DNA of 64,000 nt from Mycolicibacterium sp. P9-64 (lineage in GTDB: Bacteria > Actinomycetota > Actinomycetes > Mycobacteriales > Mycobacteriaceae): assembly GCF_008329605.1 (NCBI RefSeq), contig NZ_NPKO01000001.1, positions 62,001 to 126,000 of the forward strand, given 5' to 3'. Shown here piece after piece: positions 34,189 to 43,229 of this stretch. The translations under genes were made by a program, and so were the position numbers. Under the pieces are notes generated by a model that had not been told where the DNA came from, did not search any database, and worked only from the letters and a program-made list of their open reading frames with translations. Positions within the stretch are counted from its first letter, which is position 1, and the number at the start of each line of letters is the position of its first letter.

Positions 34189-35166
34189 TCAGTAACCGCC
34201 CTGGTCCTCGAAGATCCTGCGTGGGTTGTCCACCAGCATGGTGGTGAGCTGTTCGTCGGTCACCCCGCGCTCCTTGAGCGCGGGGATCACGTCGTTGTGG
34301 ATGTGTAGGTAGTGCCAGTTGGGCAGCGCGGCCGACCGAACCTCGTCCGGTACCGCGTCGAAGTAGCAGCATGCGTCGTGGGACAACACCATCCGGTCGG
34401 CGTGGCCGCGCTCGCACATCGTCGCGACCGTGTTCACGCGCTCTTCGGTGGACAGGAAGACGTCGACGCCGAACCGGTCCATGCCGATGTAGGAGCCTGC
34501 GGCGATGAGCTCCTCGAGGTAGGCGATGTCCGTGGAGTCGCCGGAGTGGCCGATCACCACACGGGACAGGTCGACGCCCTCCTCGGCGAAGATGGCCTGC
34601 TGCTCGAGCCCGCGGCGCGACGCGGCGTGCGTGTGGGTCGAGATCGGCACGCCGGTCTGGCGATGCGCGCCCGCCACGGCCCGCAGCACGCGCTCGACTC
34701 CTGGTGTCACACCTGGTTCGTCGGTGGCGCACTTCAGGATCGAGGCCTTGATTCCGGTGTCGGCGATGCCGTGCTCGATGTCGCGGACGAACATCTCGGT
34801 CATGATCTCCGGGCCGCCAAACGCGGTCCCCGGGCCGAAGTAGTGGAAGTGCATCGGAATGTCGTTGAAGGTGTACACGCCGGTGGCCACCACGATGTTC
34901 AGCTCGGTGGCCGCCGCGATTCTGGCGATGCGCGGAAGGTAGCGGCCGAGGCCGATCACGGTGAGGTCGACGATGGTGTCCACGCCGCGCGACTTCAGCT
35001 CGTTGAGCCGTGCGATGGCGTCGGCCTCGCGCTTGGCGCCGTCGCCCCATCCCTCTGGGTAGTTCTGCAAGATCTCGGTGCTCATCATGAAGACGTGCTC
35101 GTGCATGAGCGTGACGCCGAGATCGGAGGTGTCCATGGCGCCGCGCGCCGTGTTCGTTAGTGGCAC
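34189..35166 (-). CDS. php: Phosphotriesterase-like lactonase family protein (Rv0230c orthologue)
   Basis: A 325-residue amidohydrolase-fold protein of the phosphotriesterase-like lactonase group. The binuclear metal site is visible in order: HEH in LMHEHVF, a likely carboxylated Lys in GIKASILK, His pair in STHTHAAS, GHSGDS, and Asp in LSHDACCY. These enzymes hydrolyse lactones, including acyl-homoserine lactones, with weak phosphotriesterase activity. GTG 35166 follows directly on the aftD stop (no gap), and the ligase starts one base after its stop, so translation is coupled. In M. tuberculosis several genes separate php from aftD; here they adjoin. Confidence 0.94.
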   Translation of the reverse strand: MPLTNTARGAMDTSDLGVTLMHEHVFMMSTEILQNYPEGWGDGAKREADAIARLNELKSRGVDTIVDLTVIGLGRYLPRIARIAAATELNIVVATGVYTFNDIPMHFHYFGPGTAFGGPEIMTEMFVRDIEHGIADTGIKASILKCATDEPGVTPGVERVLRAVAGAHRQTGVPISTHTHAASRRGLEQQAIFAEEGVDLSRVVIGHSGDSTDIAYLEELIAAGSYIGMDRFGVDVFLSTEERVNTVATMCERGHADRMVLSHDACCYFDAVPDEVRSAALPNWHYLHIHNDVIPALKERGVTDEQLTTMLVDNPRRIFEDQGGY

Positions 35167-38100
35167 TCAACCAACATTAGGCACGCCAGCTGAGCGACGG
35201 GTGCGAACCGGCACCACCGACGCAGCCAACGCGCCCACGGCGACGAGCGCCAGCAGCTGAACGCCCCACGAGTGGCCGAGGTATCCGTCGACCGAGCGCC
35301 ACGGGTACCGGCTGAGCACGGCGCCCGCAAGGATCAGCCCACCCGCGGTGGCGCCGAGCGCCACCCGGTCCGACCACTTCGGTGACAGGAACCGGCGAAG
35401 GGCAAGGCAGCCGGCCATCACGACTACTCCCACCGGGCCCGAGGCGACGAATCCGACTGCGAGGACGGCCAACCCAGCCACCACGGCGCCCGGCTGCCAT
35501 GGCCGCGCAGGCTCGCTGGGCGCTGCCGTCCTGCGGACGGGCAGCCACGCCAACAGCGCGAGCAACGGCAGCAGTGCCAGGCCGCCGAACAACCCGATGC
35601 GGTAAGCCGTGTTCGAGGCGAACTCCAGAACGATCGGGCCCGACGTACCCGGTGGGACGACCCAGCCCTGCTGCCAGCCGTTGACCGTCACCGGGGTCAG
35701 AGTGGAGCCGTCGGGGGCGTGGGCCTGCCATCCCGGGTTGATGCTCTCGGGCACCACGAGCACCCGGGCCGTTGCCGATGCGGTGACGTCGACCTCGCGG
35801 TGATCGGACGACCAGCGTCCGGTCTTGGCAGGGGTGGCGGTGGCCCCGCGCACCTGCCCGGCGAGCGGGCCTGCCAACTGCACTCCGTCGACGATGAACG
35901 CCGGGCCTGGGCTGATCAGAAACTCCTGCTCGCCGGCCGGCACGGTGATCGGTGCGGCCTGGCATGGCTGCGCCGGGATGGGTTGGTCGTCGAGCAGCGC
36001 GCCGACGGTGGTGGTGACCGACGTCTGCACGAACTGGCCCGCGATGGCGATGATCGGACCACGCCCGCACGGAAGGGAAATGGTCCTTGCCCGGTTGCGC
36101 GCCGGGTCGGCGGCGGCGATCGGCGCTCCGTTGGCGTCGAGTGCGGTGATCTCGGCCAGGCCAGGCGGCTTGAGCTGGTCGAAACCCAGTGCGGTGCGGT
36201 CGATTACGTCGTCCCAGTCGAGGATCGACAACTTGATGGTGTCGGTCACCCGTGGACGCAAAGGCAGCGTCTGGGCTCCGCCGTCGGGGTCGATCCGACG
36301 GACCTGTGGGCCGTCGCCCAGGTCCACGGCGACCATCTTCGGGTGCGCGGGCAGCGGCGACGCGCTCGGCGTCAGGCGCAGCGCGGTGACCTCGGTCGGG
36401 GCGGGCAGCCGGACCTGGAGGCTGGGCGCCGTGCGGTACTGCACCACGTTCTGCTGTGCGGTCCACGCGGTGCGGGGGTCACCGTCGGTGGCGGCGTACG
36501 TCGAACCCTGCACGTCGATCGGGTCGGCGTCACCTACCGCGTACGTGGTGCCCGGCGGTCTGATCAGGTCGGCAAGGTTGGGGCCCTGCCGCGCGCGCAG
36601 CCACACCGTCGGCACCACCTGGGTGGCCGTCGGCACGGTCAGCGTGCGGCTGAGGTTGACCGGCTCCTCCGGTGACGACGCCATGGACGCCGCGCACAGC
36701 ACGCCGATGGGCCCGTCGGCACAGCCGGGCCGGCCGAGCAGATCGGAGCCCAGATCCCATTGCGCGACAGCCGAACCCGGCGGCGGTCCAGGAACAACGA
36801 CGGTGTGCCGAAGGCTGACGGGGTGGGCGAAGCCCGACGCGTCGTACTGCGTGACCGTGAAGTCGGTGATGCCGAACTGGACCCCTGGCGAGCCGTCGTT
36901 GGTGCCGACCGCGGTGAACCGGACCCACGGAGTCTCGCCGTACGGCAGGGCGGCGGTGAGCGGCTTGCCTGGCTCGTCGAACCGAATCGTGCTGGTGCCG
37001 TTGGCGGTAGCCACCTCGATGCGGCGGACCTGCGCGCCGACGGCAGTGGCACTCGGGGTGATCGTGATCGTCGCGTTGGCGATGGGATGGTCGAAGTCGA
37101 CCTGCAGCCACTGCCCGACGGCGGTCTGCAGTGCGCTGGACACCCAGCTGGTCGACGAGTCCCCGTCGATCGCCGCGGCGGGGCCCAGCGCGGTGGCGAC
37201 GTTGGGCAACGACGTCGAGTCGGCAGCCGAACTCGACGTGGAAATCCTTCCGCCAGGCCACTTCCCGTAGACGAGGTCGGCACCGCCCGCTGGGTAGTCC
37301 ATGACCCGGTTGAAGGTGTGTCTGGTGTCGCCGGGGGCGCGGATCGCCGAGGAGTGGTCGTCGACGCGGCCGTAGTCGGTCTCGCGGGCCAGCGGGCTGT
37401 CGGTGACGGTGACGACGGGCGCGGGCAACCCGGCGCGTTTGGCATCGGTGGTCAGCAGCATCGGGCCGAGTGGTGGCTGGCCGAGCAGGCGCCTTCGCTC
37501 GTCGAGCCGCAGCAGCGCTTCCGGTCCGCCGTCGACGCGCGCCATCGCATCGACGTCGGTGAGGTACGGCCGGGTGGGTACCGCATTGGGCCCCGCGTCG
37601 ACGCGGTAGATCTCCACGGCCGGGTAGCGCGGCCGCAGCCCGCTGTCGGTGATGAACCCGTCCAGCGTCCCCGGGCCGACCTGGTCGCCGAACTGTGCCA
37701 CCTTGATCAGTCCAGGTGATCCGTCGATGGTGCGGTGCACCAGCAGCGGGCGTGCCGAACGCGATGTGTCGGGGTCCAGGTCGTTGCGCATCACGACGTA
37801 TGAAATGCCTTGCCGAGCAAGGGTATCGGCCAGGCCGGCGGACGGGCGGCCGGCGGCGAACAGGCGTTGCACCGAGTCAAGCGCGCGGATGGTCTGCGGT
37901 GGTGTCAGCGGAATCGAGTCGCGTACGCCCCACGGGCTGTCGCCGAGCACCTGCAGCGGTTCGTCGTGGCTGTTGCCCCACGTCTGGGTGGCGAAGGGGG
38001 CGCCTGGCACGACCAGCACCCTGCCCCGGTCCGCATTGTTCGCATCAAGCCAGTCCGCGGTGTCGTGCCAGTACTGCGGGATGGCCTTGAACGTGCCTGG

Positions 38101-39372
38101 CGGGGCCAGCCTTCCGGTCCATGCCAGCGACGTGCCCGCCGCGAGCGCGACGAGGATGACGATGCCGACGGCCACCCGCTTGTGTCGCTCGGGATGTGCG
38201 TAGATGCTGATCAACTCGCGTCGTGGCGCGCTGCCCGGCAGCGGGACGCGGCTCAACAGATGAGCAAGGCCGAGCGCGATCGGGAGCCGGATCAGCGGCT
38301 CGAGCTTGTGCACGTTGCGTACCGGGGTGCCCGCCGCGTCGAGGAACGCCTGCACCTGGTGCGCGAACGGCGACCCGAGGCCACCCGAGTAACCCACGAC
38401 CAGCAGCGTCAACCCGATCAGCAGCACCGTGATCAGCCGGCCCCGCGCCGGCATGGAACGCATCGCCAGGCCCGCCAGACCGCCGGCTGCCACCAGCGTC
38501 GTCGCGAGCACCGCCACCGAACCGGTCACCAGCGACGAACTCGCCGTGGCGTTGGGTGCGACGAACGGTGTCCAGCTGTAGGTCCCGCGCAGCACCTCGG
38601 TCAGCGACAACCACTGCGTGGTGACGCCCGACGATTCGATGAAGTCGAGGAACGGCGGACTGATCCGGCCGAGCAGCACCAGCGCGACCACCCACCACAG
38701 CACCGCCAGAACGGTGCAACCCGCCCACCACGCGGTGAACCGCCACCACGCCCTGTTCGGGCGGTGTGAGGCCCACCAGATCACCGCGACCAGACATGCC
38801 GTCAGGGTGGCCACCGCGTTGACCGCCCCCATCAGGGCGACGGCCACCGCCGACCGCGCGGCAAGCACCCGCACCCGGGGGTCACCACGAAGAGCCAGGA
38901 TCACGGGAAGCAGCACCCACGGCGCCAGCATCATCGGCAGCGTCTCCGAGGAGATCGCGCCGAGCGTGGTCAGCACGCGCGGTGACAACACGAACGCGAT
39001 CCCGGCGATCACCCGGGACGCCGTGGTGCCGATGCCGAGCGCTTCGGCGACGCGCAGCAAGCCCCAGAATCCCGCCACGAGGAGTAGCGCCCACCACAGC
39101 CGCTGCGTCACCCAGCCGGGCACGCCCAGCACGTCACCTGCGAGGAAGAAGGCCCCGTGCGGAAACAGGTAGCCGTAGGCCTGGTTCTGGGCCTGTCCGA
39201 ACGGCAGGTCGCTGTTCCACAGGTTCGCCGCGCGCGCGAGGAAGCGCAGCGGGTTGGCGGTGAGGTCGAGTTTGGTGTCAGGCGAGATTTGCCCCGGCGA
39301 CTGCGCGAACGTTAGGACAAGTGCTGCGGCAGCGACCACCCACAGCCAGCGCCGCGCCAGGGGCGCGACCAC
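35167..39372 (-). CDS. aftD: Alpha-(1->3)-arabinofuranosyltransferase AftD
   Basis: A 1401-residue membrane glycosyltransferase of the GT-C superfamily, the length of M. tuberculosis AftD. The N-terminal half has about 11 helices and the first periplasmic loop carries D32 and D36 (SPDTKLDLTANP). The long periplasmic C-terminal part contains carbohydrate-binding-like beta domains (for example SWVSSALQTAVGQWLQVDF) and four terminal helices. AftD adds alpha-1,3-linked arabinofuranose branches to arabinogalactan and lipoarabinomannan using decaprenylphosphoryl-arabinose. GTG 39372 lies 4 nt after the DUF2613 stop; the ATG/GTG candidates further upstream would overlap that gene. Confidence 0.97.
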   Translation of the reverse strand: MVAPLARRWLWVVAAAALVLTFAQSPGQISPDTKLDLTANPLRFLARAANLWNSDLPFGQAQNQAYGYLFPHGAFFLAGDVLGVPGWVTQRLWWALLLVAGFWGLLRVAEALGIGTTASRVIAGIAFVLSPRVLTTLGAISSETLPMMLAPWVLLPVILALRGDPRVRVLAARSAVAVALMGAVNAVATLTACLVAVIWWASHRPNRAWWRFTAWWAGCTVLAVLWWVVALVLLGRISPPFLDFIESSGVTTQWLSLTEVLRGTYSWTPFVAPNATASSSLVTGSVAVLATTLVAAGGLAGLAMRSMPARGRLITVLLIGLTLLVVGYSGGLGSPFAHQVQAFLDAAGTPVRNVHKLEPLIRLPIALGLAHLLSRVPLPGSAPRRELISIYAHPERHKRVAVGIVILVALAAGTSLAWTGRLAPPGTFKAIPQYWHDTADWLDANNADRGRVLVVPGAPFATQTWGNSHDEPLQVLGDSPWGVRDSIPLTPPQTIRALDSVQRLFAAGRPSAGLADTLARQGISYVVMRNDLDPDTSRSARPLLVHRTIDGSPGLIKVAQFGDQVGPGTLDGFITDSGLRPRYPAVEIYRVDAGPNAVPTRPYLTDVDAMARVDGGPEALLRLDERRRLLGQPPLGPMLLTTDAKRAGLPAPVVTVTDSPLARETDYGRVDDHSSAIRAPGDTRHTFNRVMDYPAGGADLVYGKWPGGRISTSSSAADSTSLPNVATALGPAAAIDGDSSTSWVSSALQTAVGQWLQVDFDHPIANATITITPSATAVGAQVRRIEVATANGTSTIRFDEPGKPLTAALPYGETPWVRFTAVGTNDGSPGVQFGITDFTVTQYDASGFAHPVSLRHTVVVPGPPPGSAVAQWDLGSDLLGRPGCADGPIGVLCAASMASSPEEPVNLSRTLTVPTATQVVPTVWLRARQGPNLADLIRPPGTTYAVGDADPIDVQGSTYAATDGDPRTAWTAQQNVVQYRTAPSLQVRLPAPTEVTALRLTPSASPLPAHPKMVAVDLGDGPQVRRIDPDGGAQTLPLRPRVTDTIKLSILDWDDVIDRTALGFDQLKPPGLAEITALDANGAPIAAADPARNRARTISLPCGRGPIIAIAGQFVQTSVTTTVGALLDDQPIPAQPCQAAPITVPAGEQEFLISPGPAFIVDGVQLAGPLAGQVRGATATPAKTGRWSSDHREVDVTASATARVLVVPESINPGWQAHAPDGSTLTPVTVNGWQQGWVVPPGTSGPIVLEFASNTAYRIGLFGGLALLPLLALLAWLPVRRTAAPSEPARPWQPGAVVAGLAVLAVGFVASGPVGVVVMAGCLALRRFLSPKWSDRVALGATAGGLILAGAVLSRYPWRSVDGYLGHSWGVQLLALVAVGALAASVVPVRTRRSAGVPNVG

Positions 39373-39376
39373 GGAG

Positions 39377-39550
39377 CTAACCTCTGTCGCCGTACTCGAC
39401 CCTGTTGAGCACCGACGAAGCGGGGTCACCGGCTTGGACCGGGGGCTTGGTGTCCTGCTGGACCATCAGCGTCAGGCCGAAAACGGCAGCCGCGCCGAGC
39501 AGCAGGCCGACGACGATGCTCGCGGCGGCGGGCAGTACGAAGCGGTCCAC
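39377..39550 (-). CDS. DUF2613 small membrane protein (Rv0236A orthologue)
   Basis: A 57-residue protein with one membrane helix (residues 6-30, LPAAASIVVGLLLGAAAVFGL) and a short hydrophilic tail ending NRVEYGDRG, matching DUF2613 proteins that lie directly upstream of aftD in mycobacteria. GTG 39550 follows a TACCTT -10-like element by 6 nt, so the operon mRNA is probably leaderless. It is the first gene of the DUF2613-aftD-php-ligase operon. Function unknown; conserved linkage suggests help for AftD assembly or membrane placement. Confidence 0.9.
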   Translation of the reverse strand: MDRFVLPAAASIVVGLLLGAAAVFGLTLMVQQDTKPPVQAGDPASSVLNRVEYGDRG

Positions 39551-39556
39551 CGGGCC

Positions 39557-39562
39557 AAGGTA
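39557..39562 (-). promoter_or_regulatory. Candidate -10 element TACCTT for the aftD operon
   Basis: On the minus strand TACCTT ends 6 nt before GTG 39550 of the DUF2613 gene, consistent with a leaderless operon transcript. Confidence 0.45.
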
Positions 39563-39576
39563 GCACGCGTCGCCAC

Positions 39577-39582
39577 TAGTCT
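39577..39582 (+). promoter_or_regulatory. Candidate -10 element TAGTCT for lpqI
   Basis: TAGTCT ends 8 nt before ATG 39591, with no ribosome binding site. The two divergent -10 candidates of lpqI and the aftD operon lie only 14 bp apart. Confidence 0.4.
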
Positions 39583-39590
39583 CGGGTGTC

Positions 39591-40748
39591 ATGTCCATGC
39601 CCCGCGCCCTGTGTGCGCTGATGGCCTTGCCGGGTCTGTTGATGGCCTGCTCGTCTGCCGCCGAGCCCGCTGCGACGTCCCCGTCGTCTGGTTCTTCCTC
39701 GTCGAACGTGCCGCTGACCAGCCAACCGCCCGCCGCCACCCTCGGCTGCGACATCACGAAGTGGCCGGTCCGCGACAAGTTGGCCCAGTTGCTGGTGGTC
39801 GGTGTCACGGGCGCCGACGATGCCCGCGCGGTCGTCGCCGATCACCACGTCGGCGGCATCATGATCGGCAGCTGGACCGACCTGTCGATGCTGACCGACG
39901 GATCGTTGCCCGCGATCGTCAGCTCGGGAGGACCGCTGCCGCTCGCGGTCAGCGTCGACGAGGAGGGCGGCCGGGTGTCCCGGCTGAAGACCATCATCGG
40001 CCCGCAGCCGTCGCCGCGGGTGCTGGCCGCCACGCAGACCCCCGATGAGGTGTACGCCATCGCGCTCGACCGTGGTCACGAGATGCGCGGCCTCGGCATC
40101 ACGGTCGACTTCGCACCCGTCGCCGACGTGACGACCGAGCCCGACGACGAGGTGATCGGCGACCGGTCCTTCGGTTCCGACCCCGAGAAGGTGACGGAGT
40201 ACGCGGGCGCCTACGCCCGTGGCCTGCGGGACGCGGGCATCCTGCCGGTGCTCAAGCACTTCCCTGGCCACGGTCACGGCTCGGGTGACTCGCACACGGG
40301 TGCCGTGACGACGCCGCCGCTGGACGATCTGATGAAAGACGATCTGGTGCCGTATCGCACGCTGACCACGACGCCGCCGGTCGCCGTCATGGTCGGCCAC
40401 CTCGAGGTGCCCGGCCTGACCGGAACCGACCCGGCGAGCCTCAGCCCGGCCGCGTACGCGCTGCTGCGCTCCGGCGGCTACGGCGGACCCCCGTTCAACG
40501 GGCTGGTGTTCACCGATGACATCTCGAGCATGGCCGCGGTCAACCAGCGTTACTCCGTCTCAGAGGCGGCACTGAAGGCGTTCCAGGCTGGTGCCGACGC
40601 CGCACTCTGGACCACCACCGACGAGGTGCCCGCCGTCCTGGACCGCCTCGAACAGGCCGTCGCCGCAGGCGAATTGAACATGGCTGCGGTGGATGCCTCG
40701 CTGCAGCGCGTCGCTGCGGTGAAGGGACCGCCGCACTGCGGAGGCTGA
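39591..40748 (+). CDS. lpqI: Lipoprotein beta-N-acetylglucosaminidase LpqI (GH3, NagZ-like)
   Basis: A 385-residue secreted lipoprotein. A signal peptide ends in the lipobox LMAC with acylated C20, followed by a Ser/Thr/Pro-rich linker. The GH3 domain shows DEEGGRVSRL, VDFAPVADV and the NagZ hallmark KHFPGHGHGSGDSHTG with its catalytic His loop, then FTDDISSMAA with the nucleophile Asp. LpqI removes GlcNAc from peptidoglycan fragments outside the membrane, in cell-wall recycling. It matches Rv0237 in length and place. Confidence 0.96.
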   Translation: MSMPRALCALMALPGLLMACSSAAEPAATSPSSGSSSSNVPLTSQPPAATLGCDITKWPVRDKLAQLLVVGVTGADDARAVVADHHVGGIMIGSWTDLSMLTDGSLPAIVSSGGPLPLAVSVDEEGGRVSRLKTIIGPQPSPRVLAATQTPDEVYAIALDRGHEMRGLGITVDFAPVADVTTEPDDEVIGDRSFGSDPEKVTEYAGAYARGLRDAGILPVLKHFPGHGHGSGDSHTGAVTTPPLDDLMKDDLVPYRTLTTTPPVAVMVGHLEVPGLTGTDPASLSPAAYALLRSGGYGGPPFNGLVFTDDISSMAAVNQRYSVSEAALKAFQAGADAALWTTTDEVPAVLDRLEQAVAAGELNMAAVDASLQRVAAVKGPPHCGG

Positions 40749-40759
40749 TCCTCAGGGCA

Positions 40760-41935
40760 TCAGACCCCGTACACCCGCTCGGCGTTGTCGACCGCGATCA
40801 TGTCGACGATCCGGATGGCGTCCTGCTCGGTGCAGTCCCCGGCGCGCACCCAGCCGCCGAGCACCCGCCCCATCGAACGGCGCCACAGCACGGAGCCGAG
40901 CACGTGGAGCTCGGGTGGTCCGAAGGCGTCCGACGAATACAGCTGCTTGGCGAACGGCGCCGTCTCGAGTGCCTCGGCGACCAGCCCGGTCGACCGGACC
41001 CCGAGATAGTTGATGGCAAGTCCCACATCGAAGTTCACGTTGTCGAACGACTGGGCGAGATAGCCGGCCTGACGGTGGAACGGGTAGCAGTGCAGGAGCA
41101 GTACGGGCACCGGCGTCAGCCTGCGCAGCAGCGGCAGCAGCAGCATGGGGTCGGTGCGGTGCAGGTCGAGATCGCGGTCACCGAAGCCGACGTGCACCTG
41201 GATGGGCAGCCCGTGGGCGGCGGCCTCGTGCACGGCGAACGCGATCAGCACCGGGCTGGCGAGCCGCAGCGGGTGCGGCTGGGCCGCCAATTCGCGGGCG
41301 TGCGCGACGACGTCCGTGTCCCTCGGTCGGGACCAGTCGATGTCGAACCCGGTGCGGTAGGCCGAGATCGTCTTGGTGCCAACGACGTCCGGCGAGTCCG
41401 CCGCAACGCGCAGAGCCGACCGGAAGGCGTCGGGAAAGTCGTCGGGTGAGGTGCCGGTCTCCAGCAGGTCCTCGGCGAGCCGTTCGAGGCGCAGGATCTC
41501 CGAGGACGGCACACCGCTGAGCTCGGTCAGCCGCTCGGGCACGGTGATGAGGTCGCCCTTGAATCCGGTGTCGACGATCCAGCGCGACACCCCCGCGGCG
41601 GGCAGCATCAGCTTGGCCAAGTCGTCGGGTCCGAGCTCGGCGCGGCGCGCCCAGTAGTCGTCGGCGCTGGCGAGCGCATCGAGCCCGAGCAGCGGCGCGC
41701 ACCAGCGCCGGATGGAAAGCCCTAGCGGTGAATCGAATTGGGACATGAAGGCAGGTACCGGGTCGGTGGAGCCCTCGTTGATCGATGCCTCGAAGTCGGC
41801 GCGGTCCAGCGGCGCGGTGAACACGCCGTGCACGTGGTGATCGACAAGCGCGACGTCCCGCAGATGATCGGCCAGCCCAGAGGGCACCTCGGCCTCCACC
41901 CCGCCGAACACGTCCTGCAACTCACCAACCGGCAT
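40760..41935 (-). CDS. Amidohydrolase family protein, FluG N-terminal type
   Basis: A 391-residue TIM-barrel amidohydrolase. Metal-site residues seen: HxH in LVDHHVHGVF, His in IQVHVGFGDRD, His in LLHCYPFHRQAGY, and Asp in LYSSDAFGPPEL. It resembles the N-terminal half of fungal FluG and bacterial proteins paired with glutamine-synthetase-like ligases. It may hydrolyse a gamma-glutamyl amide or related amide. ATG 41935 overlaps the aminotransferase gene end by 14 bp; it is the last gene of the ligase-permease-aminotransferase-amidohydrolase operon. Confidence 0.9.
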   Translation of the reverse strand: MPVGELQDVFGGVEAEVPSGLADHLRDVALVDHHVHGVFTAPLDRADFEASINEGSTDPVPAFMSQFDSPLGLSIRRWCAPLLGLDALASADDYWARRAELGPDDLAKLMLPAAGVSRWIVDTGFKGDLITVPERLTELSGVPSSEILRLERLAEDLLETGTSPDDFPDAFRSALRVAADSPDVVGTKTISAYRTGFDIDWSRPRDTDVVAHARELAAQPHPLRLASPVLIAFAVHEAAAHGLPIQVHVGFGDRDLDLHRTDPMLLLPLLRRLTPVPVLLLHCYPFHRQAGYLAQSFDNVNFDVGLAINYLGVRSTGLVAEALETAPFAKQLYSSDAFGPPELHVLGSVLWRRSMGRVLGGWVRAGDCTEQDAIRIVDMIAVDNAERVYGV

Positions 41936-43229
41936 ACTTCGCGACCTCCTCGGCGTCCACTCTGCCCGCCGCCGCGTCGGCAATGGCTGCGCCGATGATC
42001 TCGACCGCGCGGGCCGCCTCGGCATCGGTCAGCACCAGTGGTGGCGTGATCTCCAGGACGTTGCCGCCAACGTAGTAGACGACGGCGCCCAACTCCCAGG
42101 CACGGTAGACGACGTTCGCGGCGAGGCGGGGATCGCGTTCCCCGGTGTGCGGGTCGACGAGCTCGAGGCCGATCGCCAGGCCGCGCCCGCGGACGTCGCC
42201 GATGTGCTCGGAGCCCGGTGACCCGGACAGTGCGCGCAACCCGTCGGCGAGCAGTGCGCCCACCGTCGCGGCGCGGTCGGCGAGCCGGTCGCCGACGATG
42301 GTGGCCAGCACGGCGCGCCCTGCCGCCGTACATACGGGGTTGCCCGCAGTGGTGAGAAGTGCTGCCGCGGGGGGGAAGTCGAGGATCTCCGCCGGTCCCA
42401 CCGCCGCCGACAGCGGCAGGCCACCACCGATCACCTTGCCGAACGTCACGATGTCCGGTGTGATGCCGTCGTGGTCGAAGGCGTGCAGGGTTCCCGGTCT
42501 GCCAAGCCCCATCTTGACCTCGTCGCAGATCATGGGGACGGCGTGTCTGCGGCACTGCTCGTGCAGGCGGGCAAGGAAGCCGTCGGGCGGCACGACGAGG
42601 CCGCCGTCGGACAGGATCGGTTCGACGATCAGGCACGCGATGGAGCCGCCTGCCAGATGCTGCTCGGCCAGGTCGAGACAGGCGGTCACGTCCGCCTGTA
42701 CGCCTCCGGGACCTGGTCGAAAGGGATTGGGGTACGGCAGGAAGACCGCGTCGGGGTCCGGTGGGGAACCCGCGTCGACGTGTACGCCGGATACGCCCAT
42801 CGCCACCCCGACACCGCCGTGGTAGCTGTGCTCGAACGCGATGATGGTGCGCCGCCCGGTGGCGTGCCTGCACGCCCGAAGCGCGACGTCGTTGGCGTCG
42901 GATCCCGCGTGCCCCAGATACACTCGCCGTTCACCGCTGCCGGGGACCAGCGCGAGCAGGTCCTCGGCGAGACCAACCGAATCGGGGTGGGTCGCGGATA
43001 GTCCACCGGAGCCCGGTGCCGTCCGGACGGCGCGGCTCACCGCCTCGACGATGGCGGGGTGGCCGTGGCCGAGCCCGGACGCCGTCCAGGTCGCCGACAG
43101 ATCGAGCAGCTCGCGCCCCTCGGGAGTGATCAGGGTCGACCCGTGACCGGACACCACCTCCAGCGGGAAGAAGCGCAGCTTCTCGATCCCCGCGATGGCC
43201 GCCTCGTCGCGGTCGTACAACGTGCTCAC
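41922..43229 (-). CDS. Class III pyridoxal-phosphate aminotransferase
   Basis: A 435-residue fold-type I aminotransferase: LDLSATWTASGLGHGHPAIVEAV, GHAGSDANDVALR, FEHSYHGG, the PLP-ring Asp in MICDEVKMGLGRPG, and the Schiff-base Lys in TFGKVIGGGLPLSA. Class III enzymes transfer omega-amino groups, as in putrescine, GABA or ornithine metabolism. GTG 43229 overlaps the permease stop by 4 bp (GTGA), so the genes are coupled. In this cluster it could deaminate a gamma-glutamylated or free diamine. Confidence 0.94.
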   Translation of the reverse strand: MSTLYDRDEAAIAGIEKLRFFPLEVVSGHGSTLITPEGRELLDLSATWTASGLGHGHPAIVEAVSRAVRTAPGSGGLSATHPDSVGLAEDLLALVPGSGERRVYLGHAGSDANDVALRACRHATGRRTIIAFEHSYHGGVGVAMGVSGVHVDAGSPPDPDAVFLPYPNPFRPGPGGVQADVTACLDLAEQHLAGGSIACLIVEPILSDGGLVVPPDGFLARLHEQCRRHAVPMICDEVKMGLGRPGTLHAFDHDGITPDIVTFGKVIGGGLPLSAAVGPAEILDFPPAAALLTTAGNPVCTAAGRAVLATIVGDRLADRAATVGALLADGLRALSGSPGSEHIGDVRGRGLAIGLELVDPHTGERDPRLAANVVYRAWELGAVVYYVGGNVLEITPPLVLTDAEAARAVEIIGAAIADAAAGRVDAEEVAKYAGW

